Below are positions 38,797 through 48,490 of a DNA stretch of 64,000 bases, in pieces (the first letter of the stretch is position 1; each line of letters opens with the position of its first letter). The translations under genes and the position numbers were made by a program. The notes beneath the pieces were generated by a model. That model did not search any database. It worked only from the letters and a program-made list of their open reading frames with translations, and was not told where the DNA came from. The stretch comes from Lates calcarifer (Eukaryota; Chordata; Actinopteri; Centropomidae): contig NC_066852.1 of assembly GCF_001640805.2 (NCBI RefSeq), positions 7,982,194-8,046,193 on the forward strand, read 5' to 3'.

Positions 38797-39303
38797 ATAT
38801 ACACATACATGCAGGCCAGGTTAAAAAACAGGCTGTTAAAGCTGGAGGTGTGGCTAAGTGACATTTTACATATTTGTTTAGTTGTGTTGATTGTTTCCAT
38901 TGTGATGACAGGTATTATTGACTTTGTAGGTGATATAGATAATATGTAGAGACTATTTTAGTGTGCTCTCCTTTAAGACAGCCTGTCCTTGTTCTTCTTT
39001 ATTCTTTGGTTTGATAATATATTCAGTATGAGGTAATTTTAATGAAATGATGAGAGTAAAAATTACTCAACATTTTATTCTTTACCTCTATCTTCCCCTC
39101 CCTCTCTGTCAATATCTGACTCTCTGTGAGATGAGCATGTTTTTCTTCAACCCACCTGTTCTGTGCTGGGCTCAAGGCCAAAGCCCAGCCCTGCCATCTG
39201 CCAGACAGCGCAGTGCCACACTGGCTCCCTGCTGGACTGCTTGGAAGAGGAAGAGATGCTATCCATTTTGTGATGTGTATGGGCTCTCTCTCCATCTTCC
39301 TCA

Positions 39304-39342
<39 letters not shown>

Positions 39343-42300
39343 GTCTTGAATTATTAATTAAGAGAAGTCTCAAGGAATATGAGCATGCCATCAGCCAGGA
39401 GTTTCCCATCTGTAGATGCAATTGGATAGGACAGATCCAGAAAAGCATTATCTTTCCTGTTCTCTTCAGGTGTGGTTGGCAAGGCCTGAAGCTGCTGATC
39501 TGACCATAAAATTATATCAGCTGACTTGTCATTTATGTTGGATTCTGTGCTCCCATCTGTACCCACTGAATGTTGTTGCATGTGAGGGAGAATCAGATGC
39601 TCAGGTGGAGCAGCACATGTCAACAAACACCAGGGGGCAGTAGGAGTACTCAGCAGTGTGTGCTGCAGTGGTTAGTAGCCTCTAGCTCCACATCCACAAT
39701 TTGAAATAGTCTGAGATGAAGGCATTAGTAGAAAAGAGAAGAGAGATACATGGATGAAAATCTTTATAGTGTTTGCACAAGGGCACACACAGCAGCTGCT
39801 TCATAAAATACAAGGCAACTCTTTCACTTCTTCCATCCATTGCCAGCATTTTTACAGGAAAAAAGTTAAATGCAGTGACGTTGTTGGCTTGAAAAAAAAC
39901 ACACACCTGCTACCTCTTGTGGCAGCGGTCACAATAAGTGGTGGCTGGATGTTGCCCTTGGTTCAGGATGTGGTTTAAAGTATTGCAAGAAATAAAGTGT
40001 CTGTCAGCTGAACCTGAGTAAAACCAGTGAATGTAATTCTAAAGTTACACAAGCGGCAGGCAAGTCATGTCATCACGGATCCTTCTGTGGTTGTATTCAG
40101 TCTGAGCCTAGAACCATCTTATTTTAAAGATTAAGTGCAGTTCACATACAGCGTCAGTTCTTGTTCTCAGTAATCACATGGAGAGCATGGGCCACATCCA
40201 CTGAGATTCAGTGAACTCTCTAATCCAGGAAAGGAAAGTTATATTTAGATATCAAAATGGTATGTCACACACCACTGACTGTACAAATCGTCCTAGGATG
40301 TTCCCCAGCATAAACATTCGGGGTGCTACGAGATGGATGGAGGACCCGGAGCTCTGGACTGTGTCTCCAGCTCTGTAAAAGCTCCATTTGGCTGGTCTCA
40401 GTCCATTTAGCCTCTATGTAGTCTTATCTGTGTTCCCCAACTCCTTGTGCTTATGTAACTCAAAGTGCATTTCTCCCATAGGGCTTTAGTGGAAGCATTT
40501 CTTCAATTTGTTTATAATTTTGAATTACTTTTCCAGCATTCCGCAGTTCAATTTGATGCTGAGATGGAGATGAAGAGTGGTGAGGGAACCAGGCCTCATT
40601 TATAACTGAATTCATCCCTTATGTAACCTCTTAGGGGTCTAGGAAGTTGCTTCTATTCATGACAGTTATCTGGCCTGTGAGGTTATCTGTGTTTCTTTAC
40701 AAGCTGCATTTGAGAATGTTGCTGGAGAGGCATTTATTACCAACCTTTGATGTATTTCCCAGGCACAGGGCATCCTCCAGGAGTACTTATTAGCCATGAC
40801 CACTGACGAGCAGCTCCTCAATCACACTGCAATGGTAAGACTTTTACTCCTTTCTTGTCTTCATGTACAGTAATAATCATTGGTGCCTTTTTAAATTCAA
40901 AGTCCTCCCTCCAGCCATATTCTCTCAGGTCATCTTTGATGTTTTCAGTTGTGAATTGCTGCCTGACACATATGATAGCTCAAAGAAGTTGTCCTGAAGT
41001 GCTATGATATTATGCAACTTTCTTTCTTAACCACGCAGTCCCGTTGATTGAATGGTCTTCAGTGGCTGTGAGTCAGCTCGCGGCTGGAGTCTCTTTTGCT
41101 AGTGAATCACCAAGCTGTTGACACCCAGCAGATCCCTCAGCACCCCCCTCCCCTTGTTTTGAATGTGTGTGGGCCACACTCAGGACTAATGTATTTGGTA
41201 ATTACAGTCCATTAGCATTTGTGGCAGTGCGAGCCACAGCTCTGTACTGTGGACCCCGGAATACAGCAGAGGAGCCTGAAGGCAGCTAAGAGGAGCAGAG
41301 GATGTGGGGTGGTGGAGAGAAAAAAAAACATTGTGGGTGGTTCTGTTGAGCAGTTACCTAATACCTGTCAGGTTGAAAACAAAACCATAGGTGACTTGGC
41401 AGTAGTCATAACTATTATGATAACAATGATGCACAGTCCAAGAGTAAATTTACTGAGGTTCAAAAGACTAGAAGTAAATGGTGGAAAGCTGTCCAAAACA
41501 AAGCAGTTTGCCACACTAGAGACTAAATTTTCATCATGTTGTTGTGAAGGCGTTACCTCCTCTAGTCTGTTATTTTTTTGATGAGTTTATTATACCACAA
41601 CACAAGTTGTGTTGAGTGTTGAGGGGATCGTGTTCACTCCACTGCTCCCTGGCTTATATTTTTCCTGTTGTTCACTCAATTAAACATGGATAACAGTGTA
41701 AGGTACCCGCGTTTTGGTATGACATTTGTGCTGCCTACTAAACCATCTGAGCCAGTTAACAGCTGAATCAGCGAGTACTGCTGTGTGTCAGGGCATTACG
41801 TGGAGCTCTATCTGAGCTCTTAGTGCCAAGGAAATCACAGGGCGAGGTGTAGTTTTCGCGGGGTTTAGTCTTTTTATGGAGATAAAGTGTTTAGAAATAC
41901 ATTTTTATATTGACAGTGGATCAAATGACTATGTTATGTGAAAGGGGACACTCATGGTAACAAACCCACAGAAAATAATCACTCTGTAATTAGCCTCATT
42001 GAGCTCATTGTTTTTGTTTGATGGCCTGCAATGCCACTGTTTTGATTGACTCTCATGGCTCTCATCAGCCTCGTTTCTAGCCACAGCAAGCAGCAAATTC
42101 TCATTAACCCACTGTACATAATAACAGTAATGACAAAGTTTTCTGCAAATTATGGAAGTTTGAAAAGCCCAAATTAAGCGACATGTTATATCGCTATAGC
42201 AACAGTATTTAATTAATTAAATAAGGAGTTAAATACGTTATATAATGAAGTAAATCATTCCGTTTCATGTCATGTAAAATATTGATATTTGTTGTGTACA

Positions 42301-42854
42301 TGCAGTAGTTTTGGTCTGATGATGATGTTAATGGAAAGGTCAGAGAACCAACAAAGTGAGGGTTCATTCTCTGGGGACTCCACAGTAAAAAGGAAATGTG
42401 GTTATTTGTCTTGATCAAAGGGGGATGTTGACCTGGTAATGGCACTGGTCAAACATCTCAAAGTAGGAGACACCAAAACCATAAAAAATTCTCCTCTGGA
42501 AATACCATTCTGTTCTGTTCTATTCTGTAATAAACTACTGGAGAAACAACGACCAAGTGACTGATATCACCATCCTACAGCTGGGCAGTGTGGTCTGTTC
42601 AGCACTTGGTTATTGAATTAGGTGAAGTAAACCACACAGAAGACCTTGTACAGTTTAGTCACCCTCAATGTTCTTCTTTATCATCACTCAACATGCAGAG
42701 CAAAGCACAGATGAAAAACTATTTGTGTATTGAATTCACAGACTGATACACTTTTTTTGTTATTATTATGTAGGCCCTGAAGAACATCGCTGCCATCAGC
42801 CTGGCTATCAATTACCCCAATAAATCTACCAAGCTTCTCAATGTGTCCCCTTGA
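15988..42854 (+). CDS. ZZEF1: Zinc finger ZZ-type and EF-hand domain-containing protein 1 (54 coding exons)
   Basis: Spliced CDS of 9105 nt, 3034 aa (human 2961 aa), assembled over 26.9 kb with an intact frame. Domains in order: N-terminal MGN (potential myristoylation start) and a Gly/Ser-rich linker; EF-hand (about 139-172); DOC/APC10 domain (about 230-425); a long helical region; CUB-like module 1 (about 1125-1245); Ser/Pro-rich linkers; two ZZ zinc fingers (about 1822-1862 and 1871-1911); a second helical region; CUB-like module 2 (about 2795-2878); C-terminal helices ending NKSTKLLNVSP. From family knowledge, the ZZ fingers read the histone H3 tail and SUMO, and the protein acts as a transcriptional co-regulator; the DOC domain suggests a ubiquitin link that is unproven. 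It is divergently transcribed with CYB5D2. One intron is GC-AG; the rest are GT-AG. Identity is certain; a few boundaries (exons 38, 39, 52) deserve transcript support. Confidence 0.96.
19146..24328 (+). other. ZZEF1: ZZEF1 coding exons 7-21 (large helical region 1)
   Basis: Exon map: 19146-19262, 19836-20014, 20278-20376, 20501-20592, 20688-20833, 21024-21129, 21714-21932, 22382-22473, 22596-22813, 22977-23110, 23218-23288, 23382-23496, 23608-23773, 23983-24104, 24206-24328. The segment is well conserved with human ZZEF1 (for example DEPIGWFELEEDW, LQQCRVAKFLMVKFLCTRQ, LLSWCYLQLK) but contains no named domain I can assign. It appears mainly alpha-helical. Confidence 0.92.
23135..23205. repeat. 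AT-rich ATA/TAA-type simple repeat in ZZEF1 intron 16
   Basis: A degenerate run of ATAATA, GATATA and AATAATA units fills most of the 107-bp intron between exons 16 and 17, right up to its acceptor TTGTACAG. Confidence 0.75.
24452..24990 (+). repeat. Non-autonomous transposon-like repeat, ACTCAGAT type, in ZZEF1 intron 21
   Basis: The left end reads GTGGTAGAAGTACTCAGATA, then repeated TTTACT-CAAGTAAAAGTA units. The right end is AAGTAAATGT...GCTTTCTACCCCTGAG, an imperfect inverted match of the left end. I recognise this as a very common teleost interspersed repeat with CAGTGGTGG/CCACCACTG-type ends, probably hAT-derived and non-autonomous. It contains a degenerate (TAC/TAT)n tract at about 24605-24660. 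A diverged, inverted, interrupted copy lies at 52750-53235. Confidence 0.7.
25025..25667 (+). other. ZZEF1: ZZEF1 coding exons 22-24 (CUB-like module 1)
   Basis: Exons 25025-25194, 25289-25370, 25466-25667. They encode a beta-rich module: SFEVEFDERCETEKRYDYLE, then KWPKKVTFDAGPQLQFLF and SDSSNNEWGYKFTVTA. The last phrase recurs almost unchanged near the C-terminus (exons 49-50), which marks an internal duplication. The CUB-like assignment is by fold pattern and is less certain than the duplication itself. Confidence 0.88.
25933..28683 (+). other. ZZEF1: ZZEF1 coding exons 25-33 (linker and helical region)
   Basis: Exon map: 25933-26066, 26177-26417, 26557-26636, 26735-26825, 26918-27401, 27484-27648, 27966-28085, 28221-28382, 28551-28683. 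The 484-nt exon 29 is the longest of the gene and encodes a Ser/Gly/Pro-rich, presumably disordered stretch that ends in the conserved RPFSRARLRLLSCRS-like basic segment. The following exons encode conserved helices (LLPALSCVQT, LLHLLDMSWEV, MSQENISVHD). Confidence 0.91.
28997..29810 (+). other. ZZEF1: ZZEF1 coding exons 34-36 (two ZZ zinc fingers)
   Basis: Exons 28997-29135, 29277-29442, 29548-29810. ZZ finger 1: C1822/C1825, C1836/C1839, C1845/C1848 and the His pair in GHEDDH (H1858, H1862). ZZ finger 2: C1871/C1874 (CDHC), then CNVC, CFGC and the closing histidines in HLPTH (1907-1911). All zinc ligands expected of a C2H2-extended ZZ fold are present in both. In the family these fingers recognise the N-terminus of histone H3. 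Exon 36 ends at a GC donor, not GT. Confidence 0.94.
29837..30109 (+). mobile_element. Foldback/MITE-like element copy 1, in ZZEF1 intron 36
   Basis: The ends are inverted repeats: TAACGGAATACTTC (29837-29850) against GAACTATTCCTTTA (30096-30109). Inner arms AGTTAGATGAGAAGAT and ATCTTCTCATATAACT also pair. Inner sequence includes GACTAGACAAGAGTGGCATTG and a GGGAGCAGTGACC block seen in many fish genomes. It is a shortened copy of the family at 32505-33105 and 50889-51145, and begins only 26 bp after the GC donor of exon 36. Confidence 0.78.
30830..31770 (-). pseudogene. Internally deleted, degenerate Tc1-like transposon in ZZEF1 intron 37
   Basis: On the - strand this reads as both ends of a Tc1/mariner element. 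Near 31590 is the remnant of the N-terminal DNA-binding part (start ATGGGCTCC..., helix-turn-helix region, then RRKP and a CTGCG linker near 31290). At about 31190-30955 comes the C-terminal catalytic part: DWLPQQYNDPEQ, then LEGPSQSHDLN and KNQWAVLNHAV, equivalent to the NDP and PSQSPDLNPIENLW blocks. The middle, including the first catalytic Asp, is deleted and the final acidic residue is lost (E to K in the ENLW block). Ends carry GGGTGCCCAAAATTTTGTAC (30850 side) and GACAAAAGTTTAGGT (31760 side). It cannot encode an active transposase. Confidence 0.85.
32248..32273 (+). repeat. ZZEF1: (TG)9T8 tract at the acceptor of ZZEF1 exon 39
   Basis: Nine TG units (32248-32265) run directly into eight T (32266-32273), then ATCACGCTCAG and exon 39 at 32285. 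The T run is the polypyrimidine tract of this acceptor. The layout parallels the (TG)mTn tract at human CFTR exon 9, where length variants change exon inclusion. Confidence 0.9.
32505..33105 (+). mobile_element. Foldback/MITE-like element copy 2, in ZZEF1 intron 39
   Basis: The longest copy of the family: starts TAAAGAAATGGTTTGACATT, has GAGAGTTAGATGAGAGGAT, the diagnostic TTAGCTTAGCTTAGCAT, CTGTACAAAAACC, and ends GAGTGGCATTGATCTTCTAC...TTTCAGCAA, which pairs with the left arm. No coding capacity. The family is abundant in percomorph fish, which supports the taxonomic guess. Confidence 0.8.
33259..36570 (+). other. ZZEF1: ZZEF1 coding exons 40-48 (large helical region 2)
   Basis: Exon map: 33259-33539, 34126-34300, 34389-34521, 34608-34834, 34952-35260, 35352-35452, 35590-35725, 35939-36298, 36427-36570. 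This is the most conserved part of the protein against human (SNAGSLNETYHLTLGLLGQL, NANEQHNMILLKHFTEKN, KCSKGTGFSKLWLLRDLEIL, YAKQRRTKSSALLHKEL). I know no named domain for it. Confidence 0.93.
33851..33880. repeat. Perfect 13-bp hairpin in ZZEF1 intron 40
   Basis: AATGTGTATTATA (33851-33863), loop TTTA, then TATAATACACATT (33868-33880). It is AT-rich and lies in an AT-rich intron. It may be a transposon remnant or a simple hairpin; no microRNA seed family is recognised. Confidence 0.7.
36792..37169 (+). other. ZZEF1: ZZEF1 coding exons 49-50 (CUB-like module 2)
   Basis: Exons 36792-36960 and 37071-37169. They encode HIPGAIYLSVKFDSRC then CDELIMSSSSDF and SDMSNTEWGYKFTVTG. The final phrase matches module 1 (SDSSNNEWGYKFTVTA) at 13 of 16 positions, so the two modules are diverged copies about 1,630 residues apart. 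Confidence 0.9.
37491..38602 (+). other. ZZEF1 intron 51, no gene seen
   Basis: A 1.1-kb intron with no recognised exon, transposon or tandem repeat. It looks like unique AT-rich sequence. Confidence 0.6.
38764..38790 (+). repeat. ZZEF1: (CA)n tract next to the donor of ZZEF1 exon 52
   Basis: About 13 CA units begin 10 nt after the exon end (38753), directly behind the donor GTGAGTGATG, and continue into ATACACATATACACATACAT. Intronic CA repeats near donors bind hnRNP L in vertebrates. Confidence 0.9.
39307..39338 (+). repeat. (CT)n microsatellite in ZZEF1 intron 52
   Basis: About 16 CT units within a longer pyrimidine-rich stretch (from 39280). Open frames that cross it encode only Leu-Ser or Arg-Glu runs and are not genes. 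Confidence 0.9.
40835..42773 (+). other. ZZEF1 intron 53
   Basis: A 1.9-kb intron without a recognised exon or repeat. Two complex, non-repetitive stretches (about 41030-41140 and 41985-42115) stand out from the AT-rich background and could be conserved intronic elements; this is a visual impression only. Confidence 0.5.
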
Positions 42855-45290
42855 GAGATCTACAGAGTGAGAGAGAAAGGAGAAGGAGAGCAACCTGAAG
42901 AGGACACGTCCTGACTCAGCTAGTTCACTTTGAACAAGGAGCAGAGAGGTGAGGGAGAAAAACCTCTCCGACCACCCAGTGCTTACCTTCTCACAGGACC
43001 CCCCCCCCTCCCTCCACATGGGTAACTCTCTGCAGTACTGTGGACATCATCTGTGGAGGGACGGGGTCAGGGGGGGGCCTCAAAGAGCACTTTCCACACT
43101 TATTCAGAATCCTTTTTGCCTTAGGTGAATCCAGTATATCAGCATGTGCATTCACTGGAACAGGAACAATTGTGGGGTCTGTTTTTTGTTTGTTTTTTTA
43201 AAGTTTTTACTTGAAGATGCCGTGCTAAAGGACATGAAGTGTGCCAAATACGCGACCTTCAAGGGGGAAGCATATTCCTTTTTTTCCTTGCCTTTTTGTC
43301 CCTGTCCTAAACAGCAGCCACTCTGGGTTACATAGTTGATCATGGTGAAAACAGGTCACCTTGGCGACTTGCATGTCTCAGTGGACATGTAGAGCATCCT
43401 AAAAATACTGTCCAGGACAGTGGAGTCTCATTAGTCACCACAGGGAGAAAGTACTGACCTACTAGCTCATTCCACTCCTTCCTTCCCTCCTTTCCTTTTC
43501 TTTTCCTATCTATATTTCCTTTTGTCCTTCTCCCATTCCTCCTTTCCTTTTCAGACAACAGAAGTAGATGATGGTATTTTAGTTGAAAAGTAGGATCAGT
43601 ACATCATCATAGATATCCTAAACATATATCCGATCTGCAACTTTCTGCCAGTGTAACATGCACTAAGTCCCACTTCCAAACTGATGACAGTTTGATCGGG
43701 CTGAACGGGATGAAGGTGATACTCACATAGCCATAGTCTTTGCATAGGATGAAAACTAACATTACAACTGAGGGAAAACTGTGATAATGTACTATTGCAA
43801 TGCATTCCTCCATATTCTTCTATCAATATGTTGAAGTATTTTCCCTCCATTACTAAGTAAGTGAATGAAAGACCATTATGATGTCAAATGATGTTCATGG
43901 AAAATAATAATAACAGCAAAAAAGTCATGGGGAAATCCTGAATCTCTTAAAAGCCTATAGTTTTATCCACATATTTATTTATTTACTGTTATTATTTTGT
44001 CTAATGTATAATTCAGTTTCAGCAGTTTGAGAGTTGACTTTTTCACAGCAGTGAAATCGAATCTGAATCATATAGTAAATCATAGTCTGTCACACTATGA
44101 TGTTCCCTTACCTTGTGTATTCTAATGAATGCAAGAATAACACAAATTCCCACAACAGAGCAAACACTGCTGATTCCCCCTGATACACAGATACACAGTC
44201 ACATCACTTATTGACTGTCATCATTTAAGAATTGAAGCTGATACACTGATAAACGTAAAGGTGACTGTAAAATAGACACTTACTCCCACTTATTCACGAG
44301 TAACACATCAAATATTGGGTAAGCTGGGAAGGTTGGATTCTTAAATAATGAATTACCTCATCTTTTATAATTACACAGATCATTGGTATGATGCTTCCTT
44401 AGATGTTAACTCCACATTTTATAAAATTGAAATCCACCTGTAGCTACATCCACATCAGTCACATGTACTTTCATGTTAAAGCAAGCATCAAGGTTTTGTA
44501 TGTTGGTAAATCTAAACATCAGAGAGTTAGTAGATGAGGGTTTTGTTTTCCAATCGTTATTGTACTCATTGATGAAGAGATTCTTTTAGCTGTAGGAGAT
44601 CATGGTGGTTTTATACCAAAGAAACCAATCATTGTGAGCCATGAAACATCTCTGAAAGAGTTCCTTTTCTGTTGATCACATATCAGATAGCCACCCTGTT
44701 AGAAGCTGGAGCAGAGGAAACCTTTAGACGATGTTCTTTTTTTTTTTTTTTAATTTATTTAATTTTTTTACTGTTATTTTTGAAATGGTCCCTACAAGGG
44801 ACCTTAGGATAGCTCGGTGGTTTTGTTTACACAAACATCAGCTGCAGTGAGGAGAGAGGAAGAGATACATGGCCTCCATTTGGCTTCTACGACGCCTCGC
44901 CTATCTACGATGTGCCTATGGTTAAAAAAATGAAGCAATCATAATTTAACTCATGTTAGTGGAATACTTAATTATATTTTAAAAGAGAAATATATTGTTT
45001 AATTTGAAGTTTTTTGTAACTTTTTACTTTTAATGTTGGTTTTCTTTTTGCGAGGATGCTTGATATTTGAGGTTGACTAATTTGAATGTACATATCTGTG
45101 AATAGTAATTGCACAAGAGAAAGACTTTGATATCTACCCCTTACAAATATAAACTTTATTGGGCACTAACAGATGGACACTTTGATTCTGATTTTGTATG
45201 CATGGCACATTGAAGGTAAAAAAAAAAGGAGTGCTGCTTGGGTTGAAATGTGATTCATTTCTAATAAAAATAGAAATTACTTATACCCCT
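42855..45290 (+). other. ZZEF1: Probable ZZEF1 3' UTR
   Basis: Non-coding sequence after the stop. The UTR extent is inferred from the AATAAA at 45263-45268 and from the length of the human 3' UTR (a few kb). It contains a run of C at about 43002-43010 and a T tract at 44738-44751. Earlier polyadenylation cannot be excluded. No ORF here resembles a protein I know. Confidence 0.6.
45263..45268 (+). terminator. ZZEF1: Candidate ZZEF1 polyadenylation signal AATAAA
   Basis: AATAAA within CTAATAAAAATAG, followed about 25-35 nt later by a U-rich stretch (GTCATTTTTTATGTG). It is the first strong signal after the stop, giving a 3' UTR of about 2.4 kb. Confidence 0.6.
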
Positions 45291-47820
45291 GCTGTCATTT
45301 TTTATGTGTAGGCTTCAACAGAGAATTTCTGTGCAACAACAAATAATGTATTGATCACTCAGTCTGCATTGACTAGAGCCCACACACTCGCTTCCAGCAG
45401 ATACTGTACCCAGTGATCCAATAGCATCAATAGTTCTATTTCATGCTGCTTCTAGCCTTTGTACCTCTAAGAAACCAAGTACATCTCTTGCACTTAGTTA
45501 CAGACATCCCCACATATTCAGCCAAATCGCTCCCCACTGCAATCCAAAATCGAGTCCATTCCTCTGCTTTTTTGTCCGAGCAGAACATTGATATCTCTTC
45601 TGTTTATTCAGTCTTTTCTCGCATATTGGGTTTTACCTCAAAGGCCCCTCGGTCCCTGGTCTGCCTCCCTGCCTCCTCTATCTCTCCCCTGCCTGTAATC
45701 TGGAGTCTCAGGGACAGCGCTGATGATGGGAGTGATGATCACTGGGGCGATAATGACATCAAATGGAGGAAATATTCAATAAGGCTCCAGATGATTCAGT
45801 GCCCCTCTGCGCCACCAAAGCCCCCACAGCAGAGTGAGTCAGCTCTCCTACCTCCCTAACTCCCTCCTCCTGCTTCTTTTCTCTCCACTCTGTCTCCTGC
45901 TTCTTTTTGATTGTTCACCCAGGATCCCAGCACTGTCATTTACCCAAGGTGAAAAGAACCAGCAGCGAAGCTAGAGAGAAAAGAGAAGGCTTATAGTAAC
46001 TATAATTCCTTTACAGTATGGGGATGCTGTGGCAAAGCTGGGCTACGCTATGTTTCAAATAGAGATTTGTGATTTGGGTTAGAGCAAAATCATGAAAATC
46101 ATCTGTGTATTTCCATAAAGTCGCACAGTTCTCTTGAATGTACTGTCAGAGTGAATTGCAGAGCAATGAATTAATTCTACTTGTTTGATCAGCATATCCA
46201 CAGAATTTATTTATTTTATTCAGGTTTTTATCACACATTTAATTAACTAATATAACATTTAGGGAGCCACAAAAGTCCCAAGTTAAATAAATAAATCCTG
46301 TAAGTAATTAAAATTAATACTCATATTAATAAATTATGTAAAATATATAAATGAAAAATAGAAATACATTTTTTAACTTAATTATTAAAGGTCAACTTAT
46401 TATTATGAATTGTTATTTCATCATTTTCATAAAAAAACTTATATTTCTTTACTTCAAATGCCTGTGGTATTCCAAATGATACATTTATTTCATAACCTGA
46501 TTGTTCATGGATGTGGAGTTGTAACTCTCTTCCTTCCACCAATCAGTAAGCTTTGCAAAGGCTTCACAGTGCATTGAAGCAGTAATTGACTTTTGAAAAA
46601 GAGTATTTGAAAGAAATAAATGTCCATTATAAGAATAGATTATTTCACAAATTAGTGTTCTATTTATATATTTCATAGAGTTTGTTCTTCTGATGATTTA
46701 TTCCATTATCATCTGTTAGTGTTAAATTTAATATTGAACACTCTGGGGTTCATTAGACTTTAGGAGGATGAAATTTTTCAGGTAGGGTCTTAAAAAGGAT
46801 TGGATACATTTAGAAAACTCGGAGAATAAAGGCATAAAGTCATTATTTGCTTTCCATGGGAGGACATTTCTACTGCAACTCAACTCAAAATACAGATGCA
46901 GTCCTTTATTAATAAAGGATTCAGATTCTAATTCTGATCCACCACAAATAATAAATGCCACATATAATTTATTTTCATCTCCTAAGTGTTGGAGGAAATG
47001 TGGAGAAATCTGTTCTTATTTTTGTCATGTGAAGTGTTAGAGTCATATTGGATTGGTGTGAGAAGGAAAATAGAATGAGAAAATTTCTTTGGGTCCAGGT
47101 TATATTGTTATGTTGTTCATCTTATTAGGTGTGATGCCTCCTGATATAATGGATAAAAGGACAAATATATGTTTAGAATGGTGAGGATAATTCTTTAAAA
47201 CAAGGCAAAAGAAAAGTACAATTACAAAAGTACAAGTGCAGTATAGACAAGTGGAAAGAACTGAACTACTGGAGCAAATTAGATTCACTTAGAAAATCCA
47301 TGGCAACATTGGCTGTTTTGAAAGAAGATGGTCCAAATAGCTGCGCTATATTAAATGAAATCATAGAGGCAACAGAAGAAATAATTATCAAAAAAAGTGA
47401 TCCATATGTCGAGAATTAAGGAATGATGAAACCGTAGCAGATTTGGTGGCATACACATTCTGCAGTGTTAACAGAGCCCCCATGACTGAAGTGAGATAAA
47501 CTAAGATTCATTTTACAGAGCTTGTTTCATGAGCCCATATGCACCAAGCACGACAGCAACATTATGCCTCAGAACTCATTTGCTTTTCATGATCATCTCC
47601 TTCAGCTGTTTACACTTATGAATCACAAAACCACCATGAGTATCAAATGAATCAGATTGTTAATGTTTTCCAAAATGTTGCCTTTAGCAATAACACAGCA
47701 CCCTCCTAAATTTATATGCTACCCCCCATTTGTCTTGCATCATTTTCATGTTAGATCATTCACATAAATTGGGCAACTACAGTGTGGCTCCCGTGATCAA
47801 GGTCAGCCGAGGGACAAGTT
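45291..47820. other. Intergenic, no gene supported
   Basis: Downstream of ZZEF1. It includes an open frame of 138 codons (45443-45859) without family resemblance, discussed as a possible conserved element. The stretch 46200-46480 is strongly AT-rich. No RNA gene or intact transposon was recognised. Confidence 0.55.
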
Positions 47821-47901
47821 GCCCATTTGAATCAGCTGCATCTTCTCTCTCTCTCCTGCTGTGGATCCTCCCTCCTCCTCCCCCACATTGAGGGATCTCA
47901 T

Positions 47902-47929
<28 letters not shown>
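47902..47929 (+). repeat. (TG)n microsatellite
   Basis: Fourteen TG units in the intergenic region, between a CT-rich stretch and GCAGCATTTTC. Confidence 0.9.
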
Positions 47930-47932
<3 letters not shown>

Positions 47933-48159
47933 CATTTTCACAGACACACAATCAGATGCCCTTTTGTGTGGTCACTTTTTTTTTTATTGCAAATTGTGTC
48001 AGTCGTGATGCTGTGGCTGCAACCAGTGCAAAAGCAAATCCTCCGCTGCTGTTTGGCAATCCTCTGTTGTCTGGGAGTTTGTTGTCTCTCTTTATTTATT
48101 TATTTTCTTAATTTAATTATTCATTTGTGTGTGTGCATATACCCACTGACAATATAATA

Positions 48160-48490
48160 TACAGTTCCTAAGTATTCACTCCTACTTGGAAGTTTCCAAG
48201 TTTAATTGTTTTACACTGAATCAGAGGTATTTTTGACAATGATCAACAGAAAAAGTCCCTCAAGTGTCAGAGTGACCAAAATTAATTACAAATATAAAAT
48301 AATTAATTAGTTGGATCAGTTGTATGTAGTCAAGGGGTTTCAGCTGACTGTAGTATAAATACACCTGTATCTCTAAGCTCCAGGTTTTGGTGAGTCAGTA
48401 TCTGGGCAAAACCTCCACCATAAATACAAAGCAACACTACAAACAGCTCCACAAGAGGGAGATTTCAAAGCTCAAGTCCACCTTGTTAGG
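48160..48490 (+). mobile_element. 5' fragment of a Tc1-like transposon
   Basis: Starts CAGTTCCTAAGTATTCACTC and carries the layout of a Tc1-like 5' end: a 'guest' inverted-repeat start with AAGTATTCAC, AATTAATTAGTTGGATCAG, the GTATAAATACACCTGTATCT segment and the beginning of a degenerate transposase reading (near 48440-48490). No transposase core follows. Family assignment is by resemblance only. Confidence 0.5.

Larger units (their letters stand above)
38754..40762 (+). other. ZZEF1 intron 52
   Basis: A 2.0-kb intron holding the (CA)n and (CT)n tracts listed separately. The rest shows no coding exon and no recognised transposon. Confidence 0.6.
37325..42854 (+). other. ZZEF1: ZZEF1 coding exons 51-54 (C-terminus)
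   Basis: Exon map: 37325-37490, 38603-38753, 40763-40834, 42774-42854. They encode LPLADIWEWQVGVACRQTG, the LLRPLWQLF and HRALTELFF helices, and the conserved end ALKNIAAISLAINYPNKS before TGA at 42852-42854. The three introns here (1.1, 2.0 and 1.9 kb) are the longest run in the gene. Exons 53 and 54 are only 72 and 81 nt but match human residue for residue over most of their length. Confidence 0.92.

Noticed and set aside
39023..39448. A 141-codon frame on the - strand with an Arg-Glu run
   Set aside because: The run is the translation of the (CT)n microsatellite; the rest has no resemblance to a protein and lies in ZZEF1 intron 52.
45443..45859. Open reading frame of 138 codons on the + strand, the longest in the intergenic region
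   Set aside because: No signal peptide, domain or family resemblance; no clear acceptor or promoter; amino-acid composition is like translated non-coding DNA. Kept only as a possible conserved element.
46700..47420. Possible LINE or hAT coding remnant
   Set aside because: Short frames on both strands have no reverse-transcriptase or transposase motif that I can point to.
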